Assembly (NCBI GenBank): GCA_015039365.1 | Contig: WION01000548.1 | Location: 1 to 34,392 of the forward strand | Reading direction: 5' to 3' | DNA: 34,392 nucleotides | Source: Amanita rubescens | Lineage: Eukaryota; Basidiomycota; Agaricomycetes; Agaricales; Amanitaceae | Part shown: positions 1 to 9,786 of the stretch, in pieces | Layout of the letters: the number at the start of each line of letters is the position of its first letter | How positions within the stretch are numbered: position 1 is the first letter of the stretch | Notes under the pieces: generated by a model | Database searches by the model: none | What the model was told of the DNA's origin: nothing | What the model saw: only the letters and a program-made list of their open reading frames with translations | Translations under genes and position numbers: made by a program

Positions 1-378
1 GATACTAAATCATCTGTAACCCTGTGGTCGCATAAAATGTGTATTTTACGGCTGCAGGGCATAAGGCATATATGTGGTGCCATTCACAAGCTCATTTTAA
101 ACAAAAGGGATATGCTACAAATGCAGGAAAGTATGAAATAGTTTTGGTCAGAATCTGTGAGGAGTAATGAGCCAATGAAGCTGCCAGAACACCCTTTTCT
201 AACAGAGAGATCTGGAGATCTCCAAACAAACGTATGAATTTTCTATATTTAGGTGCATACCAAATCCAGCTGCCCGCCTTGTGCATAGGCGGGCCATCAT
301 ACTCGTCTGGGACTACTGTAATTACAACGAAGTGATGTATCAGAGATCACTGTAATTACACCTGTGGATATATCAGTT

Positions 379-600
379 CTGAGGCCGAAATGAAATGCGG
401 TCTTATAATCGGCGCGTCGCGCGAGTTTCCGAGGCCTGAAAGGACGAGGTATCTTAAGCGAGCGGCTTGTTCCGAGATAGCTGAGCCCAATTAGGAAATT
501 AGCGATCGGCGTACGCTACACGCAGCATCTTCCGACGAAGGCCCCAGCCGTACGCGAGACATCTCCCTTCACCGCGCGAGACAGATTCGCCGTGTGCCGA
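379..600 (+). repeat. Degenerate dispersed repeat, copy 1
   Basis: Two words recur elsewhere in the window. One is GAGGCCGAARTGAAAYG (here near 379, and again near 18402). The other is ttccgaggcctgaaaggac (here near 427, and again near 3842). The second is followed by several CGCGAGACA-like words in both places. This looks like an old interspersed element of unknown class. No termini or target duplications could be defined. Confidence 0.45.
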
Positions 601-677
601 CCACCGGGGGGACAACTAAACATAATTTATAAATTTGCAAAACAGGCTGCTATATATGAGGCTCTGTAAATAATTAT

Positions 678-711
678 GGCCTCGGACCATGCCACGCAAA
701 GCGGTGGCCCA
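678..711 (+). repeat. Dispersed GGCCTCGG hairpin repeat, copy 1
   Basis: First of three copies (others at 2637-2670 and 21043-21075). Each starts GGCCTCGGAC and contains a small hairpin, here GCCAC-GCAAAGCG-GTGGC (691-708), followed by CCCA. Class and function unknown. Confidence 0.6.
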
Positions 712-965
712 CACCTCTAAGTTCTGTAATGCTCCATTAAGATACCGGCATCTTCCGAAGATCAACAAGTACAAATATCCACATCGTCGCTGAGGATGCT
801 CAATGTGCTGCGGGTGCGGACGCTAAGCTGGGGACCGGTTCAAGAAGAGGAGGTGGTGAGTAGGGCCGTTAATGGGCGCAAAATCACAAGTCTGATGTCA
901 ACTAGCGCCCTTCACGCGTACTCGCAGCCAAAACCCGTCAACAGCTCTATGCTGTCAGGAAGGGC

Positions 966-1960
966 ATGATACGAAGACCCAGCGCCTCACAGTCGTGCGT
1001 ATCGGCCGTATCACAAGACAGTACTACGCAAAGCCTAGAAGCAGCCCCTATGAGCAAATCGGTGACCGCCCAGTCATAAGCTTCGGATTCGACCCCAACG
1101 ACAGGACTCCAGAACGTCTCCTCAGGTTCGTATCTGCTGCCCCGAGTCTTTTTCCCTCCTTATCAATCACACAAGGCCCACTTTTACTCGACAACCACAC
1201 TCGACTACATCCGTACCCTCCTCGCATCAGGATTTGCCTATCTTCATCACCCCAGAGACTGGTCCTTGGCACATGTTCGCTCTCCTTCCATCCGGTAAGC
1301 TTCGATCTCCTTCAATCTGTGCTTCTCACTCTTTAGTACCCTCCAGCCGCGAATTCGAATCCATCATAGCTTCCCTCTCGGATGCCCTGGACTTTTAGCC
1401 GCACCATCAGCAACCTTCCTATACCAGTCACGAAGGTCTCTTACTTGATTACGAACGTGCCATGACTCGTTTCCCTCCCCGCTCCAGGCACACCCGATAA
1501 CTACAATTCCTCCGCTCACTTTTTATGGGTCGGCGATAGAACCAGGCAGTTGGACGGTGAACATGTCCAGTATTTCCGTACCATCTGGATTCATTCAGGA
1601 CCCATGGATGTCAGAAACGGGTAGAGTGGCCCTCATTACGCGCTATGGTACGTTTCCTCGTCTTAAATTCCTTCTTTCGCTAAACGTCGTTGATCCAGAT
1701 TGGCAATCATTTACCGGCCCATATCAAAGCTGTATTAAACTCTGGAGATCCCGTTGCCTGGCTTTGCGATCCCATGCATGGAAAGTGCGTCGCGCGATGT
1801 TCTTGTGCTCTCCAACTATCTCAAAAAAAATTGATTTCCTTTTTTTCTTCAGCACGCTCACTGGTGCTTTAGCGGGTTTGAAGAAACCTCGACGGAAAAG
1901 ACATATACGAAAACTCTCGGCTACGTGGAGACTCGCAAATACCTCCTTGTTCAGTGTTTG
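966..1960 (+). pseudogene. Broken class-II DAHP synthase (3-deoxy-7-phosphoheptulonate synthase)
   Basis: The functional enzyme joins phosphoenolpyruvate and erythrose-4-phosphate in the first step of the shikimate pathway. Pieces appear in the right order in shifting frames: RIGRITRQYYAKPRSSP (about 995), GFDPNDRTPERLL (1088), LDYIRTLLASGFAYLHHPRD (1201), FESIIASLSDALDF (1352), SHEGLLLDYE (1425), HFLWVGDRTRQLDGEHVQYF (1518), GRVALITRYG (1620), LPAHIKAVLNSG plus CDPMHGK (1709). Likely introns are kept near 1124-1172, 1298-1340 and 1649-1697, so this is a DNA-level duplicate, not a retrocopy. It is broken by a one-base shift near 1348, a stop after FESIIASLSDALDF, further stops near 1500-1550, and loss of the C-terminal third beyond about 1960. 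Family assignment is confident; recent function is excluded. Confidence 0.85.
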
Positions 1961-2856
1961 CCTTCCTTTTTCTTGCGTTCGGACCATCCCCTTCGAAAAA
2001 CTCGAACCTTGCGAGTGTTGTTGGCCCCCGGTTGTGGAAAAAAAAGAAAACAGATGTTTTAGATTGGGACCGACTTCTATCGATACGGTAAGCATCGCTA
2101 CCAATTTGCCCGTATTCATATCTATGAACATTCCTTGAAGTTTAGATGATGTTAGGATCCAGCCAGAAGGATGGCAAGGACCGCTTTGGGTGGATGGTTG
2201 TAATGCGAGGTGGATGACGTTTTCACCTGCGTGAGTCTGTGGTTGTTGAGCCGCTCTACTTCTCCGAGTGTTCCGCAAGTTGGGTTGTGTTTCTTTGTCC
2301 AGAAGCTCTGGACATCTAGTCGTACTTCGGTGCTGGAAAGAAAGGTCATACTCATTGACCTCACGATTCCCTTGACGGTGAGCACAACATCATCACGGAT
2401 TCACGCGTGGGTTGGGACCTCATTTTTCATACTCGTGACTAGTGGTGGGAGCCTTGTTCGACAATCGTCCTTGGCTTGTTTGTGCAATTGGTGTAATGGT
2501 AATCAGTCTACTCATGTCTCGTGCAAATTACCAGTTTTGTCTGTTCTATTGCCACCATTGTCATACTTTATATTACAACAATGTAAACCTTGTCTTTACA
2601 AGTATCCATCTTTGCGGAGTAAATTGCAAAAAAAAGGGCCTCGGACCTGCCGTGCAAAGCAGCGGCCCATAGTACCAAGTGTTTGTTAGTCGTTACTGGG
2701 GGCTCAGCCAGCCAGCTTTTGGTGTCATTTTCCCGTTCCCTTTTGCAGCTTTTCCTGTGCTATTCACACCTCAGGCCTCAGGCCTCATCGCTGCTTTCGC
2801 CTCGTTGACGGGGTTATGTGAAACGGCATTTCGTACCTAGGGAGTGTTGGTGGACA
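1961..2856. other. No recognisable gene
   Basis: Short overlapping frames on both strands, none with family motifs or a consistent splice pattern. The C-terminal part of the DAHP synthase copy is not found here. The only structured element is the hairpin repeat at 2637-2670. Confidence 0.5.
2637..2670 (+). repeat. Dispersed GGCCTCGG hairpin repeat, copy 2
   Basis: Same repeat as 678-711 and 21043-21075, preceded by an A-run. The stem reads GCCG...CGGC where the other copies read GCCA...TGGC, so both sides of the fourth pair changed together (A-T to G-C). Confidence 0.6.
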
Positions 2857-2980
2857 TGGTTTATCTATATAAGGAAAAGTGACGAACGTGATTTATCTAT
2901 ATAAGGGAAAGTGACGAACGCATTTTACCTGTGTACGGAAAGTGACGAACGTTATTTATCTATATAAGGAAAGTGATAGG
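2857..2980 (+). repeat. 31-32 bp tandem array with repeated TATA boxes
   Basis: Four units with core TTATCTATATAAGG followed by aaagtgacgaacg. The word gtgacgaacg falls at 2879, 2911 and 2942, and the fourth unit decays to gtgatagg at 2973. The third unit has lost the TATATAA core. Each intact unit carries a TATA-like box. No gene could be defined directly downstream. Confidence 0.85.
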
Positions 2981-3839
2981 TGTCGGTCCAGGACCCAACC
3001 ACTGAGCTCGCTTGTGAAACGGCGGACCGCTCTTCGGCACATCAGCTAGAAGTAAGGCCGTGACAGGATCAGACGCCAGCGTCGAGGGTACGGGCATTTG
3101 AGGTTGACCTGAGAATACAGCCAGGAAGGACGGGCCACCGGGTGGTGGGCTTGATGACTGGGGATAGCAGAATTCCATATACTGGGGTGTTAGTCTGGCC
3201 TCAAGACTCAGACGTGTACATGATGGAGAGGCCACGACTGTTTGCGATGTCTGTGTGAGGGGAGACCACAATGTGACAAAGACATGGGCGCATTGGGTGG
3301 CATTCCGGTTATTGTTGGTGATATGAGAGATGACAGGGCAAAGGAAGACGAAGGTGGTAATGGATGGGTCCGTGCAGGTGGTGGTGGCATAGAAATGGAA
3401 TCTGTAGATGGATATGAGTAAGGTTTTCGAGGATATGAAACGACACGCACTTATCCACGTCCATCTCTACCCTGTTTCCCAACCTGACTGGGGACTATCC
3501 TAACACCGCGCATTGGACTCTCGAAGTGCCTCCAACTCGCTACTTTTGCCCGTTGAAAAGCAAACGATTTGAATCCATTTTGATGCACACAAGACTCTTT
3601 ATGTAAACGACCGCGCCGACGGAGCGGCTGGACGACACGTAGTAGAAGGCTGAGTCTTAGAACTCGGGGTGGCAGAAATGGTGCCGGAGAATCGAAGTTA
3701 CTCAATTACTAGGCTGTCGTTAGCGACCCATGTGGATTGCTGGAACTTTGATGATCACGAGCTACAGATAGCAACGGGTATTATCAATAGTTTCAGGCGA
3801 GTAGCAGCGCCTGACCAATGCTCTTTGAATGAATTGAAT
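2981..3839. other. No recognisable gene
   Basis: Minus-strand open frames around 2960-3271, 3208-3450 and 3451-3705 are Pro/Ser/Arg-rich, overlap one another and show no family signature. Best read as non-coding or fully decayed sequence. Confidence 0.5.
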
Positions 3840-3992
3840 AATTCCGAGGCCTGAAAGGACTCGGTCAAAGCGCATTTTGAAAAGGACACTCTCTTGCTCG
3901 ACACGGCTCTTTCCGAGCAATTGCGCGGCGATACGCGAGACACCTGCGCAGGATGATTCGTTCCGAGACTCGCGCCGCAACACATGAGACAT
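3840..3992 (+). repeat. Degenerate dispersed repeat, copy 2
   Basis: Shares ttccgaggcctgaaaggac and the following series of cgcgagaca-like words with the copy at 379-600. Boundaries are approximate. Confidence 0.4.
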
Positions 3993-4127
3993 CCGCTTGC
4001 TGGCCCTCAATGCTTCTCCACCAGACACTATGATGCTACACTGTTCGCTGATATTTGTGACGTTTCAGCTTTTCCAAAGAGCCATTAAGACAAATGTCCT
4101 CTTTGTTGCAAATGTCCCAAGATTGTT

Positions 4128-4794
4128 GTGCCGCATTTCCCTCCAGTTTGGGGCGGAACTGTATTCACACCTACCGCGTTCCCTTCACCCATTAGTTCAA
4201 CAAAGGAGACCTCCTCTGGTGGGAAGGTAGCTCGAGGTGTCATGCATAAACTCAAGGCCCCCACGCCACGGACCATCGCGTATGTTGCAATCATGGTATG
4301 TTTCTGTCGCATTCGTCTGACAAGTTCTGACCATAAACAAGTTACGCTGGGCCTTGAGCTCATTGCCCGGATTTCAAAATAACGACAACTTCGAAGGTGA
4401 AGGCGAAGACGAAGGTGGAAGCGAAGACAGTGACGAAGGAGAGAGCGACCTCGCGAAACTCAAAGCGATTCGGAACCGGAAGACTGGAGGAGCGGATAGC
4501 TCTACTATTGATCCCGCTCTTCTCCGCCCTTTGAGCTCGTCGCCATGGTCTTTTCCTGGTTCTAGTGTATCCAAATCGACCACTGCCGTTTCTCAGGTTG
4601 ACAGCGCTTCTCATGCTCAAGTTCAGCCCCCTTGGGACTTGGGAAGAATAATAAAAGCGTCAGATCCAAAGGCAGTACTTGTGGTTAAAACAAGCCCATC
4701 AAAGTGGACTTGCACCATCACGACACCGAAGATGGCAGCCGTCGATGTAACATACGAATGCGCACGCTCGAACGTTGGGACTGGGGAAGAATAA
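4128..4794 (+). pseudogene. Relic of an uncharacterised fungal gene ending in the minisatellite
   Basis: A first open segment (4128 to about 4293) reads from HFPPVWGGTVFTPTAFPSP to RTIAYVAIM and ends at a GTATGT donor-like site. A second segment (about 4375-4632) is acidic and Ser-rich (GEDEGGSEDSDEGESD, then DLAKLKAIRNRK). The second reads directly into the first 143-bp repeat unit, which supplies the last 50 or so codons and the TAA at 4792. The RTIAYVA motif followed by an LTSS-like motif resembles a recurrent Agaricomycete hypothetical-protein family, but this is a recollection of pattern, not a search result. No clean splice joins the two parts, so I treat it as broken. Confidence 0.4.
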
Positions 4795-5998
4795 TAAACG
4801 CGTCAGATCGAAAGGCAGCACTGGCAGTCAAAACAAGCCCATTAAAGTGGACTTGCACCATCACGGCACCGAAGATGGCAGCCGTCGATGTAACATACGA
4901 ATGCGCACGCTCGAACGTTGGGACTGGGGAAGAATAATAAACGCGTCAGATCCAAAGGCAGCACTTGCAGTCAAAACAAGCCCATCAAAGTGGACTTGCA
5001 CCATCACGGTACCGAAGATGGCAGCCGTCGATGTAACATACGAATGCGCATGCTGGAACGTTGGGACTGGTGAAGAATAATAAACGCGTCAGATCCAAAG
5101 GCAGCACTTGCAGTCAAAACAAGCCCATCAAAGTGGACTTGCACCATCACGGCACCGAAGATGGCAGCCGTCGATGTAACATACAAATGCGCATGCTCGA
5201 ACGTTGGGACTGGGGAAGAATAATAAACGCGTCAGATCCAAAGGCAGCACTTGCGGTTAAAACAAGCCCATCAAAGTGGACTTGCACCATCACGGTACCG
5301 AAGATGGCAGCCGTCGATGTAACATACGAATGCGCACGCTTGAACGTTGGGACTGGGGAAGAATAATAAACGCGTCAGATCCAAAAGCAGCACTTGCAGT
5401 CAAAACAAGCCCATCAAAGTGGACTTGCACCATCACGGTACCGAAGATGGCAGCCGTTGATGTAACATACGAATGCGCACGCTTGAACGTTGAGACTGGG
5501 GAAGAATAATAAACGTGTCAGATCCAAAGGCAGCACAAGATGGCAGCCGTCAATGTAACATACGAATGCGCACGCTTGAACGTTGGGACTGGGGAAGAAT
5601 AATAAACGCGTCAGATCCAAAGGCAGTACAAGATGGCAGCCGTCGATGTAACATACGAATGCGCACGCTTGAACGTCGGGACTGGGGAAGAATAATAAAC
5701 GCGTCAGATCCAAAAGCAGCACTTGCAGTCAAAACAAGCCCATCAAAGTGGACTTGCACCATCACGGCACCGAAGATGGCAGCCGTCAATGTAACATACG
5801 AATGCGCACGCTTGAACGTTGGGACTGGTGAAGAATAATAAACGCGTCAGATTCAAAGGCAGCACTTGCAGTCAAAACAAGCCCATCAAAGTGGACTTGC
5901 ACCATCACGGCACCGAAGATGGCAGCCGTCGATGTAACATGCAAATGCGCAAGCTCAATTGAACGTTGCGACTGGAGAAGAAGAATAAACGCGGAGTC
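4632..5998 (+). repeat. 143-bp minisatellite, about 9.5 units
   Basis: The word aacgttg recurs at 4771, 4914, 5057, 5200, 5343 and 5486 (period exactly 143), then at 5579 and 5672 (two units shortened to 93 by loss of the same 50 bp), then 5815 and 5962 (143, then 147). Units differ by only a few substitutions. Because 143 is not a multiple of three and each unit contains TAA stops, the array cannot be one coding region; the open frames across it come from the repeat. Units carry ACGCGTCA, listed separately. Confidence 0.95.
4798..5847 (+). promoter_or_regulatory. Eight ACGCGTCA motifs on the minisatellite grid
   Basis: ACGCGT lies at 4798, 4941, 5084, 5227, 5370, 5606, 5699 and 5842. The unit between 5370 and 5606 has ACGTGT instead, and the first and last units have lost the site. 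ACGCGTNA is the established MluI cell-cycle box bound by fungal MBF-type factors. That these copies bind anything is inference. The array ends about 110 bp before the start codon at 6106. Confidence 0.4.
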
Positions 5999-6105
5999 AG
6001 CGTGATTAAATTGTTGAACATCCCTGTCACGTGATGTGGGCAGCAAAATTATTATTGAATTTGCTATGTGCTGACAACAACTGTCAGCTCTCTCCATCTC
6101 CTCCC

Positions 6106-7959
6106 ATGGCCCGGACAAAGAATACCGGACGTAAATGCACGGGTGAAGATGCTCCCCGAAAACAAATTGCCTCTATATCTGGAAGCACCCGGGCCGCTAC
6201 TCCCAAAAAACGGCTTGGGCGTGCTGGTTCAAGCAAGGCGAAGGCCCCTACCGCGACGCCACCAGTACCCCAGAACCTGAACTTATCCGCTATTGAGCTC
6301 GGCGCTGAGCCCAGCACCGCCGCGATCGTATGTTCACCCCCCCTTGACATTGCTACCCACACTTCTAATGTTGTTGGGTCCAGTTCTGTGCGCTCTGCCG
6401 AAATGGAGGAGCTTTGACCGACTGTGACACTTGTCCTCGAACCGTATGTTCCAAGTGCGTCCCAAACGTTCAGCTTTCGGTAAACAACCAGTTTTCTTGT
6501 CCACATTGCCATATATTTCGTTCGAATGGCGCTCGGAATAATTTAAAACCGTACCTTGTGAGTTTTCCTTCATTATCTTCTCATGCTGCTTATCTGAGTT
6601 TGGCAGGATGACGCTGGTGTTCCCCTAACCGTGACTGGGATGCACTCACAGCGAGAATTCATGCCTGTCTGCTCTTCGGAGCCCCTACTCATGATAACGA
6701 TAAAACTTGTTTCGATTCCATGCGACGGCCTCCCTCCCATGGTCGTCTATCAACACCTTTACCCGTATCTACGTCAAAACATCCAACATATCATCATTTC
6801 ATTCGACTTCTCCACCCCTGATAGTGTAGACAACTATGTCCGAGAAGTGAGTACGCTCGCCCAAAGAATACGATCTGGCAACTTGGTTAGGTAATTCTAT
6901 GCGTGTTTGATTTGTTTAAATTCTCATTCATTCAATGAGGTTCCAACGGTTTGCCGTATTCTTGATTGACCACACGGACCCTTCCCGAGGTGATCTCCAC
7001 TTCGCCCCAGAGAACCAGGGCGCCGCACCCGTATCTGAGGTGAGTAAAAGCCTGTCATCTTGTGCACCTCTAACGCAAAGTCTACAGATATTTCCAATGC
7101 TCTTCCCTCCCCCGCTTCTCGAGGCTTTGAAACCAGGTTCCGACCAAAATACCATCACCCTGCTTGCGTGCGGGGGGATCATGAAACACACCCAGTCCTT
7201 CAACGAAGTCAAGACTTTTTTGAACAGGTGAGCCTTGATCCCGCTCAATTTCCATGCAGGAGCTGACTGGTCAGTTCCCCCTTCCACTCGTTAATGGCAT
7301 TTGGGCAGGTTGATTTTCAACCGTCCACTGCCAATGCCTTTCTCATGGACACAAACTTGTTCTGGTTCATATACCGGAGAAATCCGGTCTCGGGCATGCT
7401 CCTCAACCACCAGGTGTTGGGGAGCCACTCAGATGTCTACGTCCTATACCACTCTGGTTCGGCTGAACGCTTAACCTGGTCTCATCCTGGACACCGTCCC
7501 TTCGGGTTTCCACTACCGATTCAGTGCACTGGTTGTAAGGCTCTTAAGTCTTTCATTCCCAAACCCCAGGTAAACCAGGAGAAGACGGATTTCAGTCTGA
7601 TCCGCCTTGTGTGTAATACCAAAGATTGTACCAATGTTCTGGAATACCCAAAGCCTCCAGGTTTGCGCAGGGTCATGAAGGGGGAGTTGTTGCGATCACC
7701 GGTTGGGGAATGGTACCGTGAAGTTGTAGGATTCTCGGCAGCGGTAAGTAGTGACGTAGCGTAAACCGAGGGCGCAGGCACGACGAGCGAGAGTCTCAGA
7801 TGGGGGACACACATGTTCTATTATTAGCTACAGCACTTTATACACGATTTCTACTCATTCCTCTCGGAGTCCGGAGTGCTCCGTTACTCGCCGACAATCT
7901 CAACAGGTATATTGAGTACGTTGTTGAGCATGAGCGATTGGAGATTGGGGATGTACTAG
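6106..7959 (+). CDS. Histone-H3-tail-mimic protein with PHD-type finger (7 exons)
   Basis: Proposed exons: 6106-6327, 6384-6557, 6607-6890, 6940-7039, 7088-7227, 7275-7743, 7834-7959. All introns are GT-AG (47-90 bp) and all phases agree, giving about 504 aa. Residues 1-23 copy the H3 tail: MARTKNTGRKCTG, then APRKQIAS. The H3 positions R2, T3, K4, R8, K9, R17 and K18 are kept; S10 and K14 are changed. Residues 75-117 form a PHD-like finger, C76-x2-C79-x8-C88-x2-C91-x4-C96-x2-C99-x13-C113-x2-C116, with the typical NGGALTDCDTCP core but Cys where PHD usually has His. The middle (about 180-310) is hydrophobic and unassigned. A C-x2-C...C-x4-C pair (391, 394, 420, 425) suggests a second zinc site. 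The end is uncertain: another frame (about 7910-8120, YIEYVVEHERLEIGDVLD) looks coding, so the 3' end may be frameshifted. Start chosen by the H3 match and ATGG context. Confidence 0.75.
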
Positions 7960-8299
7960 ACCCCGAAGACTCGGATGGTGGCAAGCACCACTATCGACAG
8001 CCGAATTTAGCCCTAGATGTTCTTTTCTTGGCAGCGACCCATGAACACTTTGAATTGCCTGTCCCAATAGGACTAAATGCTTTACTGTTATTTGACATAC
8101 ATTGCTTGATTACAAGTTAATGTTATATATTCTCAAACTCAAACTGTGCATCTCACGGGTATCGGCTAGCCTACCATATTTATCACCGTATACTAACAAG
8201 CTTCAAACCGATGGTGCACGAACAAGGCTAGGCTACAAATTGGCTGCGCGCCGTGGTTGTCGTGCCATGTTTGGAACTCTAAATTCCCAATCCGTGAGG

Positions 8300-9260
8300 C
8301 CTTAAGGACGAAGACGAACAGGCTTGGAAACATGCAAACTATGAAGTATGGTTCTGCAATCCTCTTCAAGCGTTGAAGAATTGACTCAGAAACCGTGATT
8401 TCGCTAAGATGGGCTTTGCGCCAAAGAGAACCTATGACAAGACCGGGAAGCGACGTATGTCAAGGGAGTGGGCCGTATACATTTCTCATTTCGTCAAGTT
8501 ACCGGATTCTCACCCACTGCCTCTGCAGGATGCCATTACATCTTCATCCAAGGAATCAAACCATGGTCCCACTTTTGCTCCATCATTCTTGGAAGTGACA
8601 TGATGACAGTATCCGTCGCAATGGGGCAGAATGAATACTACCTGTCAAACTGATTCACAATAATGGACGGCGTGCGCATCACAGGGGTGTTTCTCTTATT
8701 GCTTTCTTGGTGATCCCGAAGAGTAAGATTCACATTTGCAATCAGATTAGAGGCTAACAGATCATCGGGTACAGCCGATTGGGAAAACAGGATAGCGAAG
8801 AATTTCACCGATTTCGGCGTCATTGTTTGCTCGCATATTGAGGTCTTTAGAATGAAGTATGACAGTCTACAGAAGCAATTCTTCTACGACTCGGAGACGA
8901 TTATTAACGCAAATTTATTTTTGGTCCGTACATTGGGGACTATTCTGAGCAAGTCCAATCGAGCTGCATCATCCAAGGGTGGTGAAAGTAGTACGAGGAA
9001 TCAAGTTACGCTTTTCAGAAACTGAGCCTTTACTTATTGCGGGTACACCACAAAAGCAACGGAGTTCGATGGACCACGTGGCCGATGGACCATCAACATG
9101 CTGACACTCTGCAAGAAGGTCTCGGGGATCATGAGCTATGGAAGTTTTATGGCATTGTTGACGGCATTATGGTACGTATAGCGCAATTCTATCCAGTCTA
9201 TTGTTAATTTGTTACTCGTGCTTCTGACAGCATAGTTCTCCCCGGGCCAAGTCCGTAGTG
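8300..9260 (+). pseudogene. Decayed KDZ/Plavaka-type DNA-transposon transposase
   Basis: Family-typical segments occur in order but in changing frames: EVWFCNPLQALKN then a stop then LRNRDF and KRTYDKTGKRRMSREW (8337-8480), SIILGSDMMTVSVAMGQNEYY (about 8580-8640), RRAHHRGVSLIAFLVIPKS (8667-8724), EFHRFRRHC (about 8799), and GLGDHELWKFYGIVDGIM (about 9120-9173). The last ends at a GTACGT donor with a plausible acceptor near 9233 and a SSPRAK continuation. In intact members these belong to a large transposase of Agaricomycete cut-and-paste elements. Stops and frameshifts are frequent and no terminal repeats were found, so it is an inactive fragment. Confidence 0.75.
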
Positions 9261-9785
9261 CATTTACCTACTTTCAAATCTCAAGTATCGGTGCAGCATC
9301 CCATTTTCGGAAATTTAAGGAAGGGGAAGCCAAAAAGGTTAACTTCTCCATCCCTCATTGACAACAACTCCACCGCATAGCCACCTTATACACACAACTT
9401 CTCTCCTTCTTTCGTATTAGCATCACCATCAAACAAACATTTTCTAGCCTACGATGTATCGGCATCACAAATTCACCTGGCATGCCGCCCAACCTTCCCT
9501 CACATGGCACAGTTACGTTTCGATTCTTTACTAAACGCCTTTTAGCACACACAAAATCACTTGGCCTGTTACATAGCCCACCACTTCGTGCGGCATCCCC
9601 ACGATGTAGCTGATGATACCCCTGTACTTACCTAGTATGTACAGTTTGCGACAATATATCCCATTCAAAAAAAGGGCAAATACCACGCCTGTTTAGATTG
9701 GTTTATCTCACTATGTTATGGGGATATATTAATGTACTTACATACATTTTGTAGGGCGTTCTGGTTTGTGAGTGTGTGGGCTCCG
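9261..9785. other. AT-rich intergenic stretch, nothing recognisable
   Basis: No coding signal. It contains homopolymer and TA-rich tracts and the flank of the transposase relic. Confidence 0.5.
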
Positions 9786-9786
9786 G

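Larger units (their letters stand above)
1..965. other. Intergenic stretch with degenerate repeats, no gene
   Basis: No supported coding region. An 11-bp word (ctgtaattaca) occurs twice about 36 bp apart near 314 and 350. From about 379 the sequence belongs to a degenerate dispersed family (see 379-600), and a short hairpin repeat lies at 678-711. The short minus-strand frame at 92-286 has no recognisable features. Confidence 0.6.

Noticed and set aside
678..725. Helitron 3' end (hairpin followed by CTAA)
   Set aside because: Only copy 1 has CTAA after the hairpin; the other copies have CCAA, and no Rep/helicase sequence is present.
4704..5838. Several overlapping open frames with near-identical proteins across 4.7-5.8 kb
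   Set aside because: They are translations of the 143-bp repeat in rotating frames; each ends at the TAA in the unit. Not a protein-coding gene.
4632..5998. CRISPR-like array
   Set aside because: Units are head-to-tail copies with no unique spacers and the organism is fungal.
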